A stretch of DNA of 64,000 bases from NCBI RefSeq assembly GCF_000273375.1, contig NZ_CM001557.1:877625-941624 (forward strand), in the 5' to 3' direction. The notes under the pieces were generated by a model. The model had not been told where the DNA came from. It searched no databases and worked only from the letters and a program-made list of their open reading frames with translations. The position numbers were made by a program, and so were the translations under genes. This document shows positions 37,750 to 48,004 of this stretch, piece by piece. How positions within the stretch are numbered: the first letter of the stretch is position 1; each line of letters opens with the position of its first letter. The DNA is from Bartonella birtlesii IBS 325 (lineage in GTDB: Bacteria; Pseudomonadota; Alphaproteobacteria; Rhizobiales; Rhizobiaceae).

Positions 37750-39462
37750 TTATTGTAAGCCAAATTTCAATTTTTTTCGAATTTTTGCGGAGTCTTTTGC
37801 TTCTCCATCGATTGCATGATTCCATTGAAAAATTGCTTCACGTTTGCGTCCAATTTGCCAATAGGCATCACCTAGATGGTCATTCAATGTTGGATCTTCG
37901 GGTTGTAATTTAACCGCATTTTCCAATATTTGAACAGCTTTGTTATATTGTTTAAGTTTGTAATAAGCCCATCCTAGAGAGTCCAAGATATAACTATTTT
38001 TCGACTGTAACGCAGAAGCTTTCTGCAGCATGTGGAGTGATTCTTCAAGTTTTTGATCACGATCAACAAGCGAATAGCCTAGATAATTGAGAACTTGCGG
38101 TTGATTAGGAAAAAATTCCAGTGCTTTTCGCAGATCAATTTCGGCTTTTTCCCATTGATTCAAATGTTCGAAAGCAATTCCACGCTGATAAAAAAGCTTC
38201 CAATCATCTCGTTGAAAATTTTGTATCTGTGCAATGGCATGATCCAGTGTCTGAGTAGCTTCTAAAAATTTATTATCTTGTATATAAAAAGCAGCCAACG
38301 TTATCAAAATGGGGCGATCATTGGGAAATTTTTTTCTTAATGAGGTGAGTAATTTAATAGCTTCTTTGTAATTATTATTTTTTGCAAGCAGAAATGCAAG
38401 TTGAAGCTGTCCATCTCTATAATAGGAAGACTTAGGTGATAAAGCGCGATAAAGTTTAATTGCTTGATAAGGATTATCTAATCGGGCAGAAATATGTGCG
38501 AGCTGGAACAGTGTTGCGTCATTTTGAGGGTATAAGGCGAAAGATAATTGTTTAAAAATACGTGCAATTTGTCCTGAGTTTCTGTAGTTAAGAGCTGTTC
38601 CAAAATTGTACAATACTTCGCCTGCTCCCTGTTGGGGGGTTTTAACCAATCTTTCTAAGGAAGCGCCGTTTTCAATTTTTTCTCGGATATTTTTAAGGAC
38701 TTCTCGACCCGACAACATTTGTTCGCCATGCTTAATAGTTTGAAGAGCTTGATTGCGCATATTATGGCGCAATTGGAACGAGGCGTAGGCTATCACAATG
38801 CGCTCATAAGTGTTGGGGGCTATAAGGTTTCCCTGTTTGTTATTGAGTGCTTGTACAAAATATTTTTTGGCATCTTCTGTACGTTCTGCAAGGTCATTCA
38901 TAAGTGCGATATGATAATGTATAAAAAGGTTATACCAGATAGGCCCTTTGATTTTTTCAAGATTAGCAATTGCTTGAGATTTTTGTCCAGATCCAAATGT
39001 TATCCATGCACCAATGAGTTCAGGTACTGGATTATTGAGTGCAGGAGGTTCTTTTAATTGCAAAAGAAGTTGAGCATTTTCGTAATCTTTTTTTATAAAA
39101 CTTTCTATCGACAGCGTCAAGGAAACAAAGGGGGTTATAACACCTTGCTCTTTAAGTTTTTGAGCCTGCTGAACAGCTTCTTTAAAGTTTCCAAGCGAAA
39201 GCATTGCTTCAAGGAGTTCTTTTTGAGTTTCGATATTATCGGGCTTATAAGTGAGGGCCTGTTTAAAATAATTTATGGCAAGATCTGTTTTATTTTCGTG
39301 GTTTGCTACCCTTCCAGCTAAGTATGCACCTGTAAATGAGGTTGTATTTACAGGAACGTTTATTTTGCTGTAAGTGGCTGATGGCATCAACATGATACCC
39401 GCAATCAAGAACGTCAAAAAGCGGAATACTGTTGCACTGCACATAGAGCTAATCCTTTTCAA
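37750..39462 (-). CDS. Exported TPR-repeat protein
   Basis: A 570-residue protein with an N-terminal signal peptide (basic start, then FRFLTFLIAGIMLMPSATYS). It has tetratricopeptide repeats through most of its length: AGRVANHENKTDLAINYFKQ near residue 50, and a dense C-terminal series such as YQRGIAFEHLNQWEKAEIDL, LNYLGYSLVDRDQKLEESLH and LDSLGWAYYKLKQYNKAVQI. TPRs mediate protein-protein contact, so it is probably a periplasmic scaffold or assembly factor. The specific partner is unknown. It sits between glyQ and the polyprenyl synthase on the same strand, as in other Rhizobiales. Confidence 0.88.
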   Translation of the reverse strand: MKRISSMCSATVFRFLTFLIAGIMLMPSATYSKINVPVNTTSFTGAYLAGRVANHENKTDLAINYFKQALTYKPDNIETQKELLEAMLSLGNFKEAVQQAQKLKEQGVITPFVSLTLSIESFIKKDYENAQLLLQLKEPPALNNPVPELIGAWITFGSGQKSQAIANLEKIKGPIWYNLFIHYHIALMNDLAERTEDAKKYFVQALNNKQGNLIAPNTYERIVIAYASFQLRHNMRNQALQTIKHGEQMLSGREVLKNIREKIENGASLERLVKTPQQGAGEVLYNFGTALNYRNSGQIARIFKQLSFALYPQNDATLFQLAHISARLDNPYQAIKLYRALSPKSSYYRDGQLQLAFLLAKNNNYKEAIKLLTSLRKKFPNDRPILITLAAFYIQDNKFLEATQTLDHAIAQIQNFQRDDWKLFYQRGIAFEHLNQWEKAEIDLRKALEFFPNQPQVLNYLGYSLVDRDQKLEESLHMLQKASALQSKNSYILDSLGWAYYKLKQYNKAVQILENAVKLQPEDPTLNDHLGDAYWQIGRKREAIFQWNHAIDGEAKDSAKIRKKLKFGLQ

Positions 39463-39533
39463 GATGAATCAATTATATAGTTTATAGATCATTTCCAATT
39501 ATTTTATTAAATAATATTATAATTTTTGCAAAA

Positions 39534-40553
39534 TCAGGTTACACGCGCAATACAAAATTCAACGGCCTCAACAAGAGCATTATGGGCAGGACTTTTATTT
39601 ATAGAAGCAAGAGTATCGATTGCACGCATTCCATAAAGATGAGCCTGTTTTATTGTATCTGTGAGGCTATCATATTTTTCTATCAAATGTTGCGCACCTA
39701 CGAAGGCTTCATTATCGTTATTGCCTTTTTCAAGAGCCTGTTTCCAGAATGCTTTTTCTACCGCATTACTGCGTGCATATGCGAGGATAACAGGCATTGT
39801 GATTTTTCCCTCTCTAAAATCATCTCCAATGTTTTTTCCCAAATGTTTAGCAGAACCACCATAGTCAAGCGCATCATCAATCAATTGGAAAGCTAGTCCT
39901 AAAAATGTGCCATATTCACGCAATGCAGAACGCTCTTTCTTTCCATAACCAGCAATAATTGGTCCGACTTCAGCGGCAGCTGAAAAAAGTGCTGCTGTTT
40001 TTGCATTGATGACTTTAAGATAATCTGAAGCACTGGTTTCAATATTTTTTGCGGTAGAAAGTTGCATAACTTCTCCCTCAGCAATAATTGCAGCAGCGTT
40101 TGCAAGAACAGAGAGTGCTTCTATAGAACCAACATCAACCATCATTTTAAAAGCTTGTCCCAACAAAAAATCACCAACAAGTACGCTTGCTTGATTCCCC
40201 CAAATCATTCGTGCGGTAGATTTTCCGCGTCGTAAATGACTTTCATCAATCACATCATCGTGTAACAAGGTTGCTGTGTGCATAAATTCAACAGCTGTTG
40301 CAAGTTTTATGTGCCCATCATTTTGATAATCAAACATATGAGCGGAAGCTAATGTGATCATTGGGCGTAACCGTTTTCCACCTGATGAAATAAGATGATT
40401 GGAAATTTCAGGGATCATTTCAACTTCTTCTGATTTTGCCATAGAGAGGATCAATTGATTGACGCGCTCCATATCATTTTTTGTAAGACTAATGAGAGAT
40501 TGGAGGGATATTTGATTATTTTGTGTTTGATCTAATTTTGTGGCGACACTCAC
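39534..40553 (-). CDS. ispB: Long-chain all-trans polyprenyl diphosphate synthase
   Basis: Elongates isopentenyl units to the long side chain of ubiquinone; chain length (octa- to decaprenyl) cannot be read. Both aspartate-rich motifs are present: LLHDDVIDESHLRRGKST (DDxxD) and FQLIDDALDYGG (DDxxD). The basic substrate-binding motif GGKRLRPMITLASA precedes them. GTG 40553 is preferred because GGAG lies about ten bases upstream, giving about 339 residues; an in-frame TTG lies at 40580. It works upstream of UbiA, which is also in this window. In Rhizobiales this gene is commonly divergent from a small methyltransferase gene, as here. Confidence 0.92.
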   Translation of the reverse strand: MSVATKLDQTQNNQISLQSLISLTKNDMERVNQLILSMAKSEEVEMIPEISNHLISSGGKRLRPMITLASAHMFDYQNDGHIKLATAVEFMHTATLLHDDVIDESHLRRGKSTARMIWGNQASVLVGDFLLGQAFKMMVDVGSIEALSVLANAAAIIAEGEVMQLSTAKNIETSASDYLKVINAKTAALFSAAAEVGPIIAGYGKKERSALREYGTFLGLAFQLIDDALDYGGSAKHLGKNIGDDFREGKITMPVILAYARSNAVEKAFWKQALEKGNNDNEAFVGAQHLIEKYDSLTDTIKQAHLYGMRAIDTLASINKSPAHNALVEAVEFCIARVT

Positions 40554-40810
40554 AATATGTTGACTCCTAAAGTATTGCAATGGACATCTATGAATTCTAT
40601 TTTTTAAAACATTAGCATAAAGGGGGTTTTATTTTGACTCAAGCTTTTGATGCTACTTTGAAGTGTAAACTTTGAATGATATGTGCGAGAGTATATTTTA
40701 AAAACTTGTATAATATTCTTTCTAGAGGTTAAAGAAAAAAATTTGCAACAGCTTTATTTAAAGTGTCATTGAGAAGAAAAGTTCAGTTTATAATAAACAT
40801 AGGCTTTCAA

Positions 40811-41602
40811 ATGGATAAAACAGCGAATCAGGATAGTGAAACAATAGACAGTTTTCATCATGGGAGATTTTATTTGGTTCAACCCCGCGGATATGGTCAT
40901 CGCTCTGGGATGGATGCTATGTTATTAGCTAGTTTAGTTCCTACTAATCTCAATGGAAAGGTTGTTGATTTAGGGGCAGGGGCTGGAGCTGCGGGGTTAG
41001 CGGTTGCTTCGCGTTGTTCACAAGTTCATGTTACGTTGGTTGAGCGCTCATCTTTTATGGCATCTTATGCACAAAAAACGCTTATGCTAAAACAAAATGA
41101 AAAATTTGCTGAGCGGATTTGTTTGTTAAAAGCAGATGTTACTTTGAAAGGAAAAAATCGTTTAAAGGCAGGATTGGTGGATAATTCTTTTGATTTTGCC
41201 ATTATGAATCCACCTTTTAACAATCCTGCGGATCGTAAAACACCTGATGAACAAAAATCTGAGGCACATGTTATGCCTGAAGCGATGTTTGATCATTGGT
41301 TTCGAAGTGCAGCAGCAATTGTTAAACCAAGTGGATATTTAGGATTAATTGCACGTCCGCAATCGCTAAATGACATCTTGTATGCTTTAGAAGGCCGCTT
41401 TGGTGGTATCTGTATCATTCCCATTCACGCACGTGCAAAAACTGCGGCAATTCGTATTTTATGTTATGCAAAACGAGGCAGTAGAGCAGCTTTATCGATT
41501 TTACCGGCGTTGGTTATACACGAGGATAAAGAGCATACTTTTTCACCGCGGATTAATGCAATCAATAATGGATTTATAAGTTTGTGGGAACTTTTAAAAT
41601 GA
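40811..41602 (+). CDS. SAM-dependent methyltransferase, TrmN6-like
   Basis: A class I methyltransferase with motif I VVDLGAGAGAAGLAVASR and the NPPF motif (FAIMNPPFNNP), which marks N6-adenine methyltransferases. Homologues are called tRNA1(Val) adenine-37 N6-methyltransferase. From ATG 40811 (MDKTANQ) it has 263 residues; an in-frame GTG at 40763 is possible. It is divergent from the polyprenyl synthase gene and followed by an S49 peptidase gene, an order conserved in rhizobia. The substrate is inferred. Confidence 0.85.
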   Translation: MDKTANQDSETIDSFHHGRFYLVQPRGYGHRSGMDAMLLASLVPTNLNGKVVDLGAGAGAAGLAVASRCSQVHVTLVERSSFMASYAQKTLMLKQNEKFAERICLLKADVTLKGKNRLKAGLVDNSFDFAIMNPPFNNPADRKTPDEQKSEAHVMPEAMFDHWFRSAAAIVKPSGYLGLIARPQSLNDILYALEGRFGGICIIPIHARAKTAAIRILCYAKRGSRAALSILPALVIHEDKEHTFSPRINAINNGFISLWELLK

Positions 41603-41779
41603 TATCTTGTATTTTCCAGTTTATTATTTAAGTTTAGATTTAACTTTTCGCCGTTTAAGGATATTTTAATTTTGGATCAATTGGGATTTGAGTTTATATT
41701 TTGGAGTTATTTAGGCACTTTGATGTTCGGTTATGTTCTGCCTTTTTTACTACCTTGCCTTTTCCTCTAGCTTATAAGG

Positions 41780-42640
41780 ATGTTTTGTTTTGATGGACAT
41801 GATAAAAAATCTTATTCCACTTCGTTTTTTTCTAGCCAATCTGTAATTCCTGTGGTGCGCCTTCATGGTGCGATTATGGATTCTACGACATCAATAGCCC
41901 GTACACTTTCGTTGGGTAGGTGTGCTAATCTTTTAGATAAGGCTTTTGCATACAAAAAAGCACCAGCTGTTGTAATTGTTATAAATTCTCCTGGTGGTTC
42001 TCCGGTGCAATCACGTCTTATTTTCAAGCGTATTCGTGATTTGGCAGAAGAAAAAAATAAACAGGTTCTTGTTTTTATTGAAGATATAGCCGCATCTGGT
42101 GGTTATATGATTGCTTGTGCGGGGGATGAGATTTTTGCTGATCCTTCTTCGATTGTTGGTTCTATAGGGGTTGTTTCTGCGTCCTTTGGTTTTCCTGAGC
42201 TTTTGAAAAAAATTGGTGTGGAACGGCGCGTTTATACAGCAGGAAAGAACAAGGTTACACTAGATCCATTTCAGCCTGAAAAAAAAGCTGATATTGAGCA
42301 TTTGAAATCTCTACAACTTGAAGTTCATCAAACTTTTATTGATTTGGTGAAAGAGCGTCGTGCAGCGAAGTTATCAAGTAATCCAGATATTTTTACAGGA
42401 ATGTTTTGGAGTGGAAAGAAAGGTGTTGAACTTGGCCTTATCGATGGATTAAACGATATACGATCTGTTATTAAGGAGCGGTTTGGGGATGATACAAAGC
42501 TTCGCTTAATTACTCCTCCAAAAAGCATTTTAGGACCTAAAACTCCTGCGGGAATTACTGCTCAAGCGGCTTATACAGCAGTTGATAGTGCGTTGACGGT
42601 ATTACAAGAGCGTGCGCTTTGGCAACATTATGGTTTATGA
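41780..42640 (+). CDS. sppA: S49-family serine peptidase (SppA-like)
   Basis: A 286-residue signal-peptide-peptidase-type serine protease. It carries INSPGGSPVQSRLIF, the catalytic Ser in EDIAASGGYMIACAGDEIFA, SIVGSIGVVSASFGFPELL, and the general-base Lys region YTAGKNKVTLDPFQPEKK. It is the short SohB/SppA-36K type, with no strong N-terminal membrane helix seen from ATG 41780. The start is uncertain because no good ribosome site was found. It is likely to cleave leftover signal peptides or damaged membrane proteins. Confidence 0.9.
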   Translation: MFCFDGHDKKSYSTSFFSSQSVIPVVRLHGAIMDSTTSIARTLSLGRCANLLDKAFAYKKAPAVVIVINSPGGSPVQSRLIFKRIRDLAEEKNKQVLVFIEDIAASGGYMIACAGDEIFADPSSIVGSIGVVSASFGFPELLKKIGVERRVYTAGKNKVTLDPFQPEKKADIEHLKSLQLEVHQTFIDLVKERRAAKLSSNPDIFTGMFWSGKKGVELGLIDGLNDIRSVIKERFGDDTKLRLITPPKSILGPKTPAGITAQAAYTAVDSALTVLQERALWQHYGL

Positions 42641-42692
42641 CGGGAAATGCAATTTGATAGATGCTCAACAGAGTGAATGATTTTGCCTAAAA

Positions 42693-42899
42693 ATGGTTCT
42701 GAAAAGGAATACGCTTGAAATGATACGGATGATTACATTCGGTTTGTGGTGTATGATAATTTTTCATACTTATTATTTTTTTAGGAAACGATTACAGAAA
42801 ATACCACAGGGAAGAGAGGAGGAGGAATCTAGAGCCAATACAGAACAACAGGGCACATTGGTAAAGGATTCCAGCACAGGTGAATATTACGTCAGATGA
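42693..42899 (+). CDS. Small membrane protein of unknown function
   Basis: A 68-residue protein with one hydrophobic helix at about residues 10-30 ([19 protein letters not shown]) followed by a basic, Glu-rich tail ending [15 protein letters not shown]. The tail pattern (LVKDP...GEY) is found in small rhizobial proteins beside sppA. Its stop overlaps the ispE start (ATGA at 42896-42899), which suggests translational coupling and supports it as a real gene. No function can be given. Confidence 0.65.
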   Translation: MVLKRNTLEMIRMITFGLWCMIIFHTYYFFRKRLQKIPQGREEEESRANTEQQGTLVKDSSTGEYYVR

Positions 42900-43804
42900 T
42901 ATCAAATGTACAAGTTTTGTCCAAAGGCTATTCTTATATAGTAACACCTATTAAGTTGAATTTAGCTTTGCATGTGGTTGGACAGCGCACAGATGGTTAT
43001 CATTTATTAGAAAGTTTGGTCTATTTTAGTTTTAGCGGCGATCTTATAAGTTATGCACCTTGTGAATGTGATAACTTTGCTTTAACCGGTCCGTTTGCAA
43101 AGGATCTGGTGTTTGATACAAACAATTTGGTTATTCATGCACGTGATTTTATGCGCAAGACATTTCCTGAAAATGCTAAACCGGCTTTTTTTCAACTTGT
43201 TAAAACACTACCCGTTGCTTCAGGCATTGGTGGCGGTTCAGGTGATGCTGCTAGCGTTTTAAGCATGTTGCATCAACAGTGGAAACTTAACTGTTCTTAT
43301 GAAAAACTAGCAGAAATGAGTTTAATTCTTGGTGCTGATGTGCCAATGTGTCTTTTTGCATTAGAATATCAGCGGCCGCTTTTTGTGAAAGGCATAGGCC
43401 AAGATATTATCCCAATAAAGGAGGCTTGTTCTCTCGCCATGGTATTAGTAAATCATGGACAACAGATTGCAACGAAGACTGTTTTTGAAGTTTTAGAAAA
43501 GCATAATTCTTCTCCTCTAACAATTGATCCAGCAGCTTTGAAAACAGTCGATACATTGGTTGAAGCTTTACAAGAAACGCGTAATGATCTTTTTGCCCCT
43601 GCTTTAAAAATTGCACCTCAATTAACACAAGTTTTATCTACATTGGATGAATGTGGCTCTGTTTTTTCTCGTATGTCTGGGTCGGGAGCAACGTGTTTTG
43701 GTATTTTTAAAGATCAGCAAGCTGCCAAAAAGGCAGCTCTTTTTATCAAATCGATACATCCAGATTGGTTTGTCAAACCTATCATGACTGCAGGAAAAAT
43801 TTAA
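42896..43804 (+). CDS. ispE: 4-diphosphocytidyl-2-C-methyl-D-erythritol kinase
   Basis: IspE phosphorylates CDP-methylerythritol in the non-mevalonate isoprenoid pathway. The GHMP-kinase signatures are [19 protein letters not shown], the ATP-loop [20 protein letters not shown] and the C-terminal [14 protein letters not shown]. The protein has 302 residues. The ATG overlaps the preceding small gene by four bases. With dxs and ispH also in this window, three steps of the same pathway are present. Confidence 0.96.
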   Translation: MISNVQVLSKGYSYIVTPIKLNLALHVVGQRTDGYHLLESLVYFSFSGDLISYAPCECDNFALTGPFAKDLVFDTNNLVIHARDFMRKTFPENAKPAFFQLVKTLPVASGIGGGSGDAASVLSMLHQQWKLNCSYEKLAEMSLILGADVPMCLFALEYQRPLFVKGIGQDIIPIKEACSLAMVLVNHGQQIATKTVFEVLEKHNSSPLTIDPAALKTVDTLVEALQETRNDLFAPALKIAPQLTQVLSTLDECGSVFSRMSGSGATCFGIFKDQQAAKKAALFIKSIHPDWFVKPIMTAGKI

Positions 43805-43941
43805 AAGGTAAGTATGAAGGTAAGAAATTTTGTTTGGCTAGAGAGTAATAGAATACGTATTTTTTGTTTTTTAGATTAAATATATACGTGCTAAGCAGAA
43901 GACTCCATCATTGAGTTCTTTGTATTTGTGATTGATAAAAG

Positions 43942-44583
43942 ATGTTTAAGTTACCGCTTCAGCCAAATTTTTCATGTGAATTGGATTTGCAAAACCAAGG
44001 TTTTTTTCATATAGCCGGCGTTGATGAGGTAGGACGTGGACCTCTTGCAGGGCCTGTGGTAACAGCTGCAGTTATTTTGGATAAAGAGCATATTCCTCGC
44101 GGACTTAATGATTCAAAAAGACTTTCTATTCTACAACGTGAGAAACTGTATAATAAAATTTTGCAAAGTGCATTAGCGATTTCGGTTGCTAGTCTTTGCG
44201 CTCGTACGATTGATCAATCTAATATTAGACAAGTAACTTTAGAAGCAATGCGTCGCTGTATTACAGGATTAGCAGTTCCAGTTCATTACGTACTGGTTGA
44301 TGGACGTGATGTTCCCTCTAAGTTACCATGTCCAGCAACTGCTTTGATTAAGGGCGATCAGCATTCGGTTTCAATTGCAGCAGCATCTATTATTGCCAAA
44401 GTAACACGGGATCGGATGATGGAATATGCAGGGAAAATTTATCAGGGATATGGTTTAGAAAGGCATGTAGGTTATGCGACGCTAGCGCATCGTACTGCTC
44501 TTGATAAATATGGGCCAATTGTGGGATTACATCGTTATAGTTTTGCACCGCTCAAAGGGCGCTATAGGGATGATGTTTTATGA
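43942..44583 (+). CDS. rnhB: Ribonuclease HII
   Basis: Cleaves RNA in RNA-DNA hybrids and removes misincorporated ribonucleotides. The 213-residue protein shows the type 2 RNase H motif [19 protein letters not shown] with catalytic Asp and Glu, [17 protein letters not shown] and [20 protein letters not shown]. Start ATG 43942. Its stop overlaps the next ATG (TTATGA), so it is coupled to the Sua5-type gene. Confidence 0.96.
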   Translation: MFKLPLQPNFSCELDLQNQGFFHIAGVDEVGRGPLAGPVVTAAVILDKEHIPRGLNDSKRLSILQREKLYNKILQSALAISVASLCARTIDQSNIRQVTLEAMRRCITGLAVPVHYVLVDGRDVPSKLPCPATALIKGDQHSVSIAAASIIAKVTRDRMMEYAGKIYQGYGLERHVGYATLAHRTALDKYGPIVGLHRYSFAPLKGRYRDDVL

Positions 44584-45542
44584 TAATTTCTCCTCTCAAG
44601 AGCGCTTCAATAAAGAAGGCAGTTGCACTTCTTAAGCAGGGAAAATTAGTAGCTTTGCCAACAGAAACGGTTTACGGATTGGCAGGTGATGCAACCAATG
44701 GGAGGGCTGTGTCATCTATTTTTTCTACAAAGAGACGCCCACAATTTAATCCTCTTATTGCGCATGTCAGTAGCATCGATATGGCGGAGTGTTATGTTGA
44801 AATTGATTTTCTTTCACGTCGATTAATGGAGGTATTTTGGCCAGGACCTTTGACATTGGTTTTACCTCTAAAAGCACAGCATAATATCCATCCTTTAACG
44901 ACTGCTGGTTTGAGTACATTGGCTGTTCGTCTTCCAAATGGTCCTTTTGCAGAAGTTGTAGAATATTGTGGTCGACCTCTTGCTGCTCCTAGTGCAAATC
45001 AATCAGGGTATCTTAGTCCTACTTCTGCGGAAGCTGTTTTTGCATCTTTAGGGAGATCTGTTCCTTTGATTCTTGACGGAGGATTTTGTAAAATAGGAAT
45101 TGAATCGACAATTATTAAAGTTTTTGGTGAAAATATTTATCTTTTGCGTCCTGGGGGGCTTGTAGCTGAAGAGATTGAAGAAGTTGCCGGGAAATTGTTA
45201 AAACGAATAGATCAGCAGACTGCTATTGAGGCACCAGGCATGTTAACGTCGCATTATGCACCAAGTGCTGTGATGCGTTTGAATGTGAACAAGGTAGAAA
45301 GTGGTGAAGCACTTTTAGCATTTGGTAGGAAGCGCGTTATAGGGGTTGAAAATGCCATTTCTGTTTTAAATCTTAGCGAGAATGGACAATTAGAAGAGGC
45401 AGCTTCCCATTTATTTCAATATATGAGGGAATTAGATTCGTTGAAAGTTAAATCTATTGCAGTAGAACCTATACCATCATACGGATTAGGTGAGGCTATT
45501 AATGATCGTCTTATACGTGCTGCAGCTCCAAAGGAGAAATGA
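44580..45542 (+). CDS. L-threonylcarbamoyladenylate synthase (Sua5/YwlC type)
   Basis: Makes threonylcarbamoyl-AMP for t6A modification of ANN-decoding tRNAs. The 320-residue protein has the YrdC-like domain ([48 protein letters not shown]) and a Sua5 C-terminal domain including [18 protein letters not shown]. This makes it the long Sua5/TsaC2 form rather than the short TsaC. It is translationally coupled to rnhB and to the following oxidase by overlapping or adjacent codons. Confidence 0.93.
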   Translation: MIISPLKSASIKKAVALLKQGKLVALPTETVYGLAGDATNGRAVSSIFSTKRRPQFNPLIAHVSSIDMAECYVEIDFLSRRLMEVFWPGPLTLVLPLKAQHNIHPLTTAGLSTLAVRLPNGPFAEVVEYCGRPLAAPSANQSGYLSPTSAEAVFASLGRSVPLILDGGFCKIGIESTIIKVFGENIYLLRPGGLVAEEIEEVAGKLLKRIDQQTAIEAPGMLTSHYAPSAVMRLNVNKVESGEALLAFGRKRVIGVENAISVLNLSENGQLEEAASHLFQYMRELDSLKVKSIAVEPIPSYGLGEAINDRLIRAAAPKEK

Positions 45543-45544
45543 AT

Positions 45545-46954
45545 ATGGAGCAGGAGTTAATTGAGAAATTTACAAAAATTGTTGGTGTTGGGCATGCTAT
45601 TACAGATCAGGTGTTAATTGCACCCTATTTACTTGAAGAACGTGGACTTTTTCATGGAAAAACCCCTTTACTTTTACGACCATCCTCTACCGCAGAAGTA
45701 TCTTCGATTATGCAGTTAGCGAGCCAAACACGTACATCAATTGTACCTCAGGGGGGGAATACAGGTCTTGTAGGTGGTCAACAACCAGATGAGAGTGGAA
45801 GCAGCGTTGTTTTATCCATGGAACGATTGAATAAGGTGAGATGTTTAAATCTTGAAGGTAATTTTGCTGTAGTGGAAGCTGGAGTTATTTTACAAGACTT
45901 ACAGAAAAAAGCAGATGAGTCAGATCGTTTTTTTCCTCTTTCTTTGGCTTCAGAGGGGGCTTGCCAGATAGGAGGGAATCTTTCATCGAATGCTGGAGGA
46001 ACAGCTGTTTTGGCTTATGGTAATATGCGCGAACTTTGTCTTGGTTTGGAAGTTGTTTTGCCTGATGGGCGTATTTTGGATGATTTGCGTTTTGTCAAGA
46101 AAGACAATAGCGGGTATGATTTGAAAAATCTTTTTATTGGTGCAGAAGGGACTCTAGGAGTTATAACAGCAGCAGTTTTAAAGCTTTTCCCAAAACCTAA
46201 AGGACAAGCAGTTGCTTTGGTGGGGTTATGTAGTCCAGCGAAAGCTCTTAAGCTTTTATCTCTCGCGCAATGTTATGGAGGGGGGATGTTGACTGGTTTT
46301 GAGCTGATGGGCAAACTCAGCTTGCAAATGGCTTTAGATTATAAGATGTGTGAGAGGTCTCCTCTTGAGCATGAGCATGAATGGTATGTATTGATTCATA
46401 TTTCTTCATTAAAAGGTGAGGATGAAGCATTAACAGTACTCAGTATTATTTTGGAAGAGTCTTTACATGAAGCTGTGATAGAGGACGCAGTTGTTGCGCA
46501 ATCGTTAAAGCAGCAAGATTTTTTTTGGCAATTGCGTGAAACTATATCATCAGCGCAGAAATTAGCAGGAGGATCCATTAAGCATGATATTGCGGTACCA
46601 CTTACCTCCATTCCTAATTTTATCTCTGAGGCAGCAGATATTGTTGAAGAGATTTCTCCGGGTGCGCGGGTGGTTTGTTTTGGCCATATGGGCGATGGAA
46701 ATTTACACTATAATATCACACAGCCTATTGGCGCTGATTCCGAAGTTTTTTTGCAGTTATGGTCACGAATGAATCAGAGCATTCACAGCTTAGTGATGCA
46801 CTATCAAGGTGCATTTTCTGCTGAACATGGAATTGGTCAACTTAAGCGCAGGGAACTTCGTACTTTCAAATCACCCGTTGCGTTAGAAATTATGCAAGGG
46901 ATTAAGAAAGCACTTGATCCTTTAGGGATTATGAACCCTGGAAAAATATTATAA
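45545..46954 (+). CDS. FAD-binding 2-hydroxyacid oxidase/dehydrogenase, GlcD/D2HGDH-like
   Basis: A flavoprotein of 469 residues that oxidises a 2-hydroxyacid such as D-lactate, glycolate or D-2-hydroxyglutarate. The FAD-binding PCMH domain shows VPQGGNTGLVGGQQPD and GGNLSSNAGGTAVLAYGNMR. The C-terminal domain has VCFGHMGDGNLHYNI and SAEHGIGQLKRREL. ATG 45545 has AAAGGAG at better spacing than ATG 45539, which overlaps the preceding stop. The substrate is not decidable from sequence; D-2-hydroxyglutarate dehydrogenase-like proteins share this layout. Confidence 0.88.
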   Translation: MEQELIEKFTKIVGVGHAITDQVLIAPYLLEERGLFHGKTPLLLRPSSTAEVSSIMQLASQTRTSIVPQGGNTGLVGGQQPDESGSSVVLSMERLNKVRCLNLEGNFAVVEAGVILQDLQKKADESDRFFPLSLASEGACQIGGNLSSNAGGTAVLAYGNMRELCLGLEVVLPDGRILDDLRFVKKDNSGYDLKNLFIGAEGTLGVITAAVLKLFPKPKGQAVALVGLCSPAKALKLLSLAQCYGGGMLTGFELMGKLSLQMALDYKMCERSPLEHEHEWYVLIHISSLKGEDEALTVLSIILEESLHEAVIEDAVVAQSLKQQDFFWQLRETISSAQKLAGGSIKHDIAVPLTSIPNFISEAADIVEEISPGARVVCFGHMGDGNLHYNITQPIGADSEVFLQLWSRMNQSIHSLVMHYQGAFSAEHGIGQLKRRELRTFKSPVALEIMQGIKKALDPLGIMNPGKIL

Positions 46955-47103
46955 TTCAAAAGGTATGAGTATTGTTATGTGTTTTTATTTAGATTTCAAT
47001 AACCAAGAAAGAAAGCAGTTGTTTTTAATTCAATCTTTTAATAGTTCAATGAGGAAAAGCTGTTAAAGGGTGTATATTGTTAAGATAAATTGGGACACAT
47101 TAT

Positions 47104-47631
47104 ATGGCTAATCAATGCTTTAATCAGGCAAAAGCGGTGCTTGAATTTCGGTTAGATCCGTGCCATTTGCCACAAACAACAACATATTTTTCATCAAAAA
47201 CGGGCAATAAAATAATTTGCTTGTTAAGTGATCGCGGTGTTTTTTTTAAAATGGATACGCCTTCAAGCTTATCGCGTTTAATGCCATCTTATCATTTTAA
47301 AGGCATTGCGGCACGTACTGTAAAAACGTATTCAGGAGAGAGAGCTGTTGCATTAGAACTTCTGCATAAGGATGAGGAAGCGTGCATTCTACTTTTGGTA
47401 TCTAGAGATTTGAATAATATTCTTCTAGACTGGCGATTATGGGCGGATATTTATAATCTTCCTATGCTTATGATCAGTGAAGATAATCGTGTCATAGTGG
47501 TCAAAGATCGCTCTGATTTACGTCGATTTTTTTGCACGACGTTGCATTCTAAACAAAAGCACTTTTTACTCCGTTATAAAAAACCATTGGGTTTACATTT
47601 GGTGATCGCAAATCAGACCGTGCTACGGTAG
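47104..47631 (+). CDS. Conserved hypothetical protein, DUF6101-like
   Basis: A 175-residue protein whose layout resembles the DUF6101 proteins of Rhizobiales: an N-terminal FRLDPCHLPQTTTYFSS region, central LELLHKDEEACILLLVS, then WADIYNLPMLM and a basic C-terminal segment. No catalytic motif is seen. It is flanked by the oxidase gene and, convergently, purD. Function is unknown; the family call is by eye. Confidence 0.65.
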   Translation: MANQCFNQAKAVLEFRLDPCHLPQTTTYFSSKTGNKIICLLSDRGVFFKMDTPSSLSRLMPSYHFKGIAARTVKTYSGERAVALELLHKDEEACILLLVSRDLNNILLDWRLWADIYNLPMLMISEDNRVIVVKDRSDLRRFFCTTLHSKQKHFLLRYKKPLGLHLVIANQTVLR

Positions 47632-48004
47632 TATTGCTGTGTATTCATTTTTTGCTATTTTTGCCATTGTGCTGCTACGATACGTGTATTTTGCATTTTT
47701 GAGCGTTTTGTTTGCAAAGTATGTTCTTAGTAAGCATTTGCACGAGATGTTTCTTTTATCGTGATAACAGTAATACCTTTTTTTGAGATAGTTAAACTAT
47801 TGACTTTGATGATATGACAATACCTTCTTAATGCATAGGCAATAACAGAGCATGATTCTTATTTTATCTATGTTTTGGTGGATGTGAGTAAAAGAAGATT
47901 TGACCTCTTTCAAGGTGATAGGAAATATGGAACAGTTAGCAGATTTATGCTGCATATTATCTTAAGTAAAGTTATGAAATCATAAAAAGAAATGTTCGAA
48001 GTAT
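47632..48004. other. Intergenic region between the DUF6101-like gene and purD
   Basis: About 370 bases between two convergent genes. I saw no gene, clear terminator hairpin or repeat. Confidence 0.35.
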
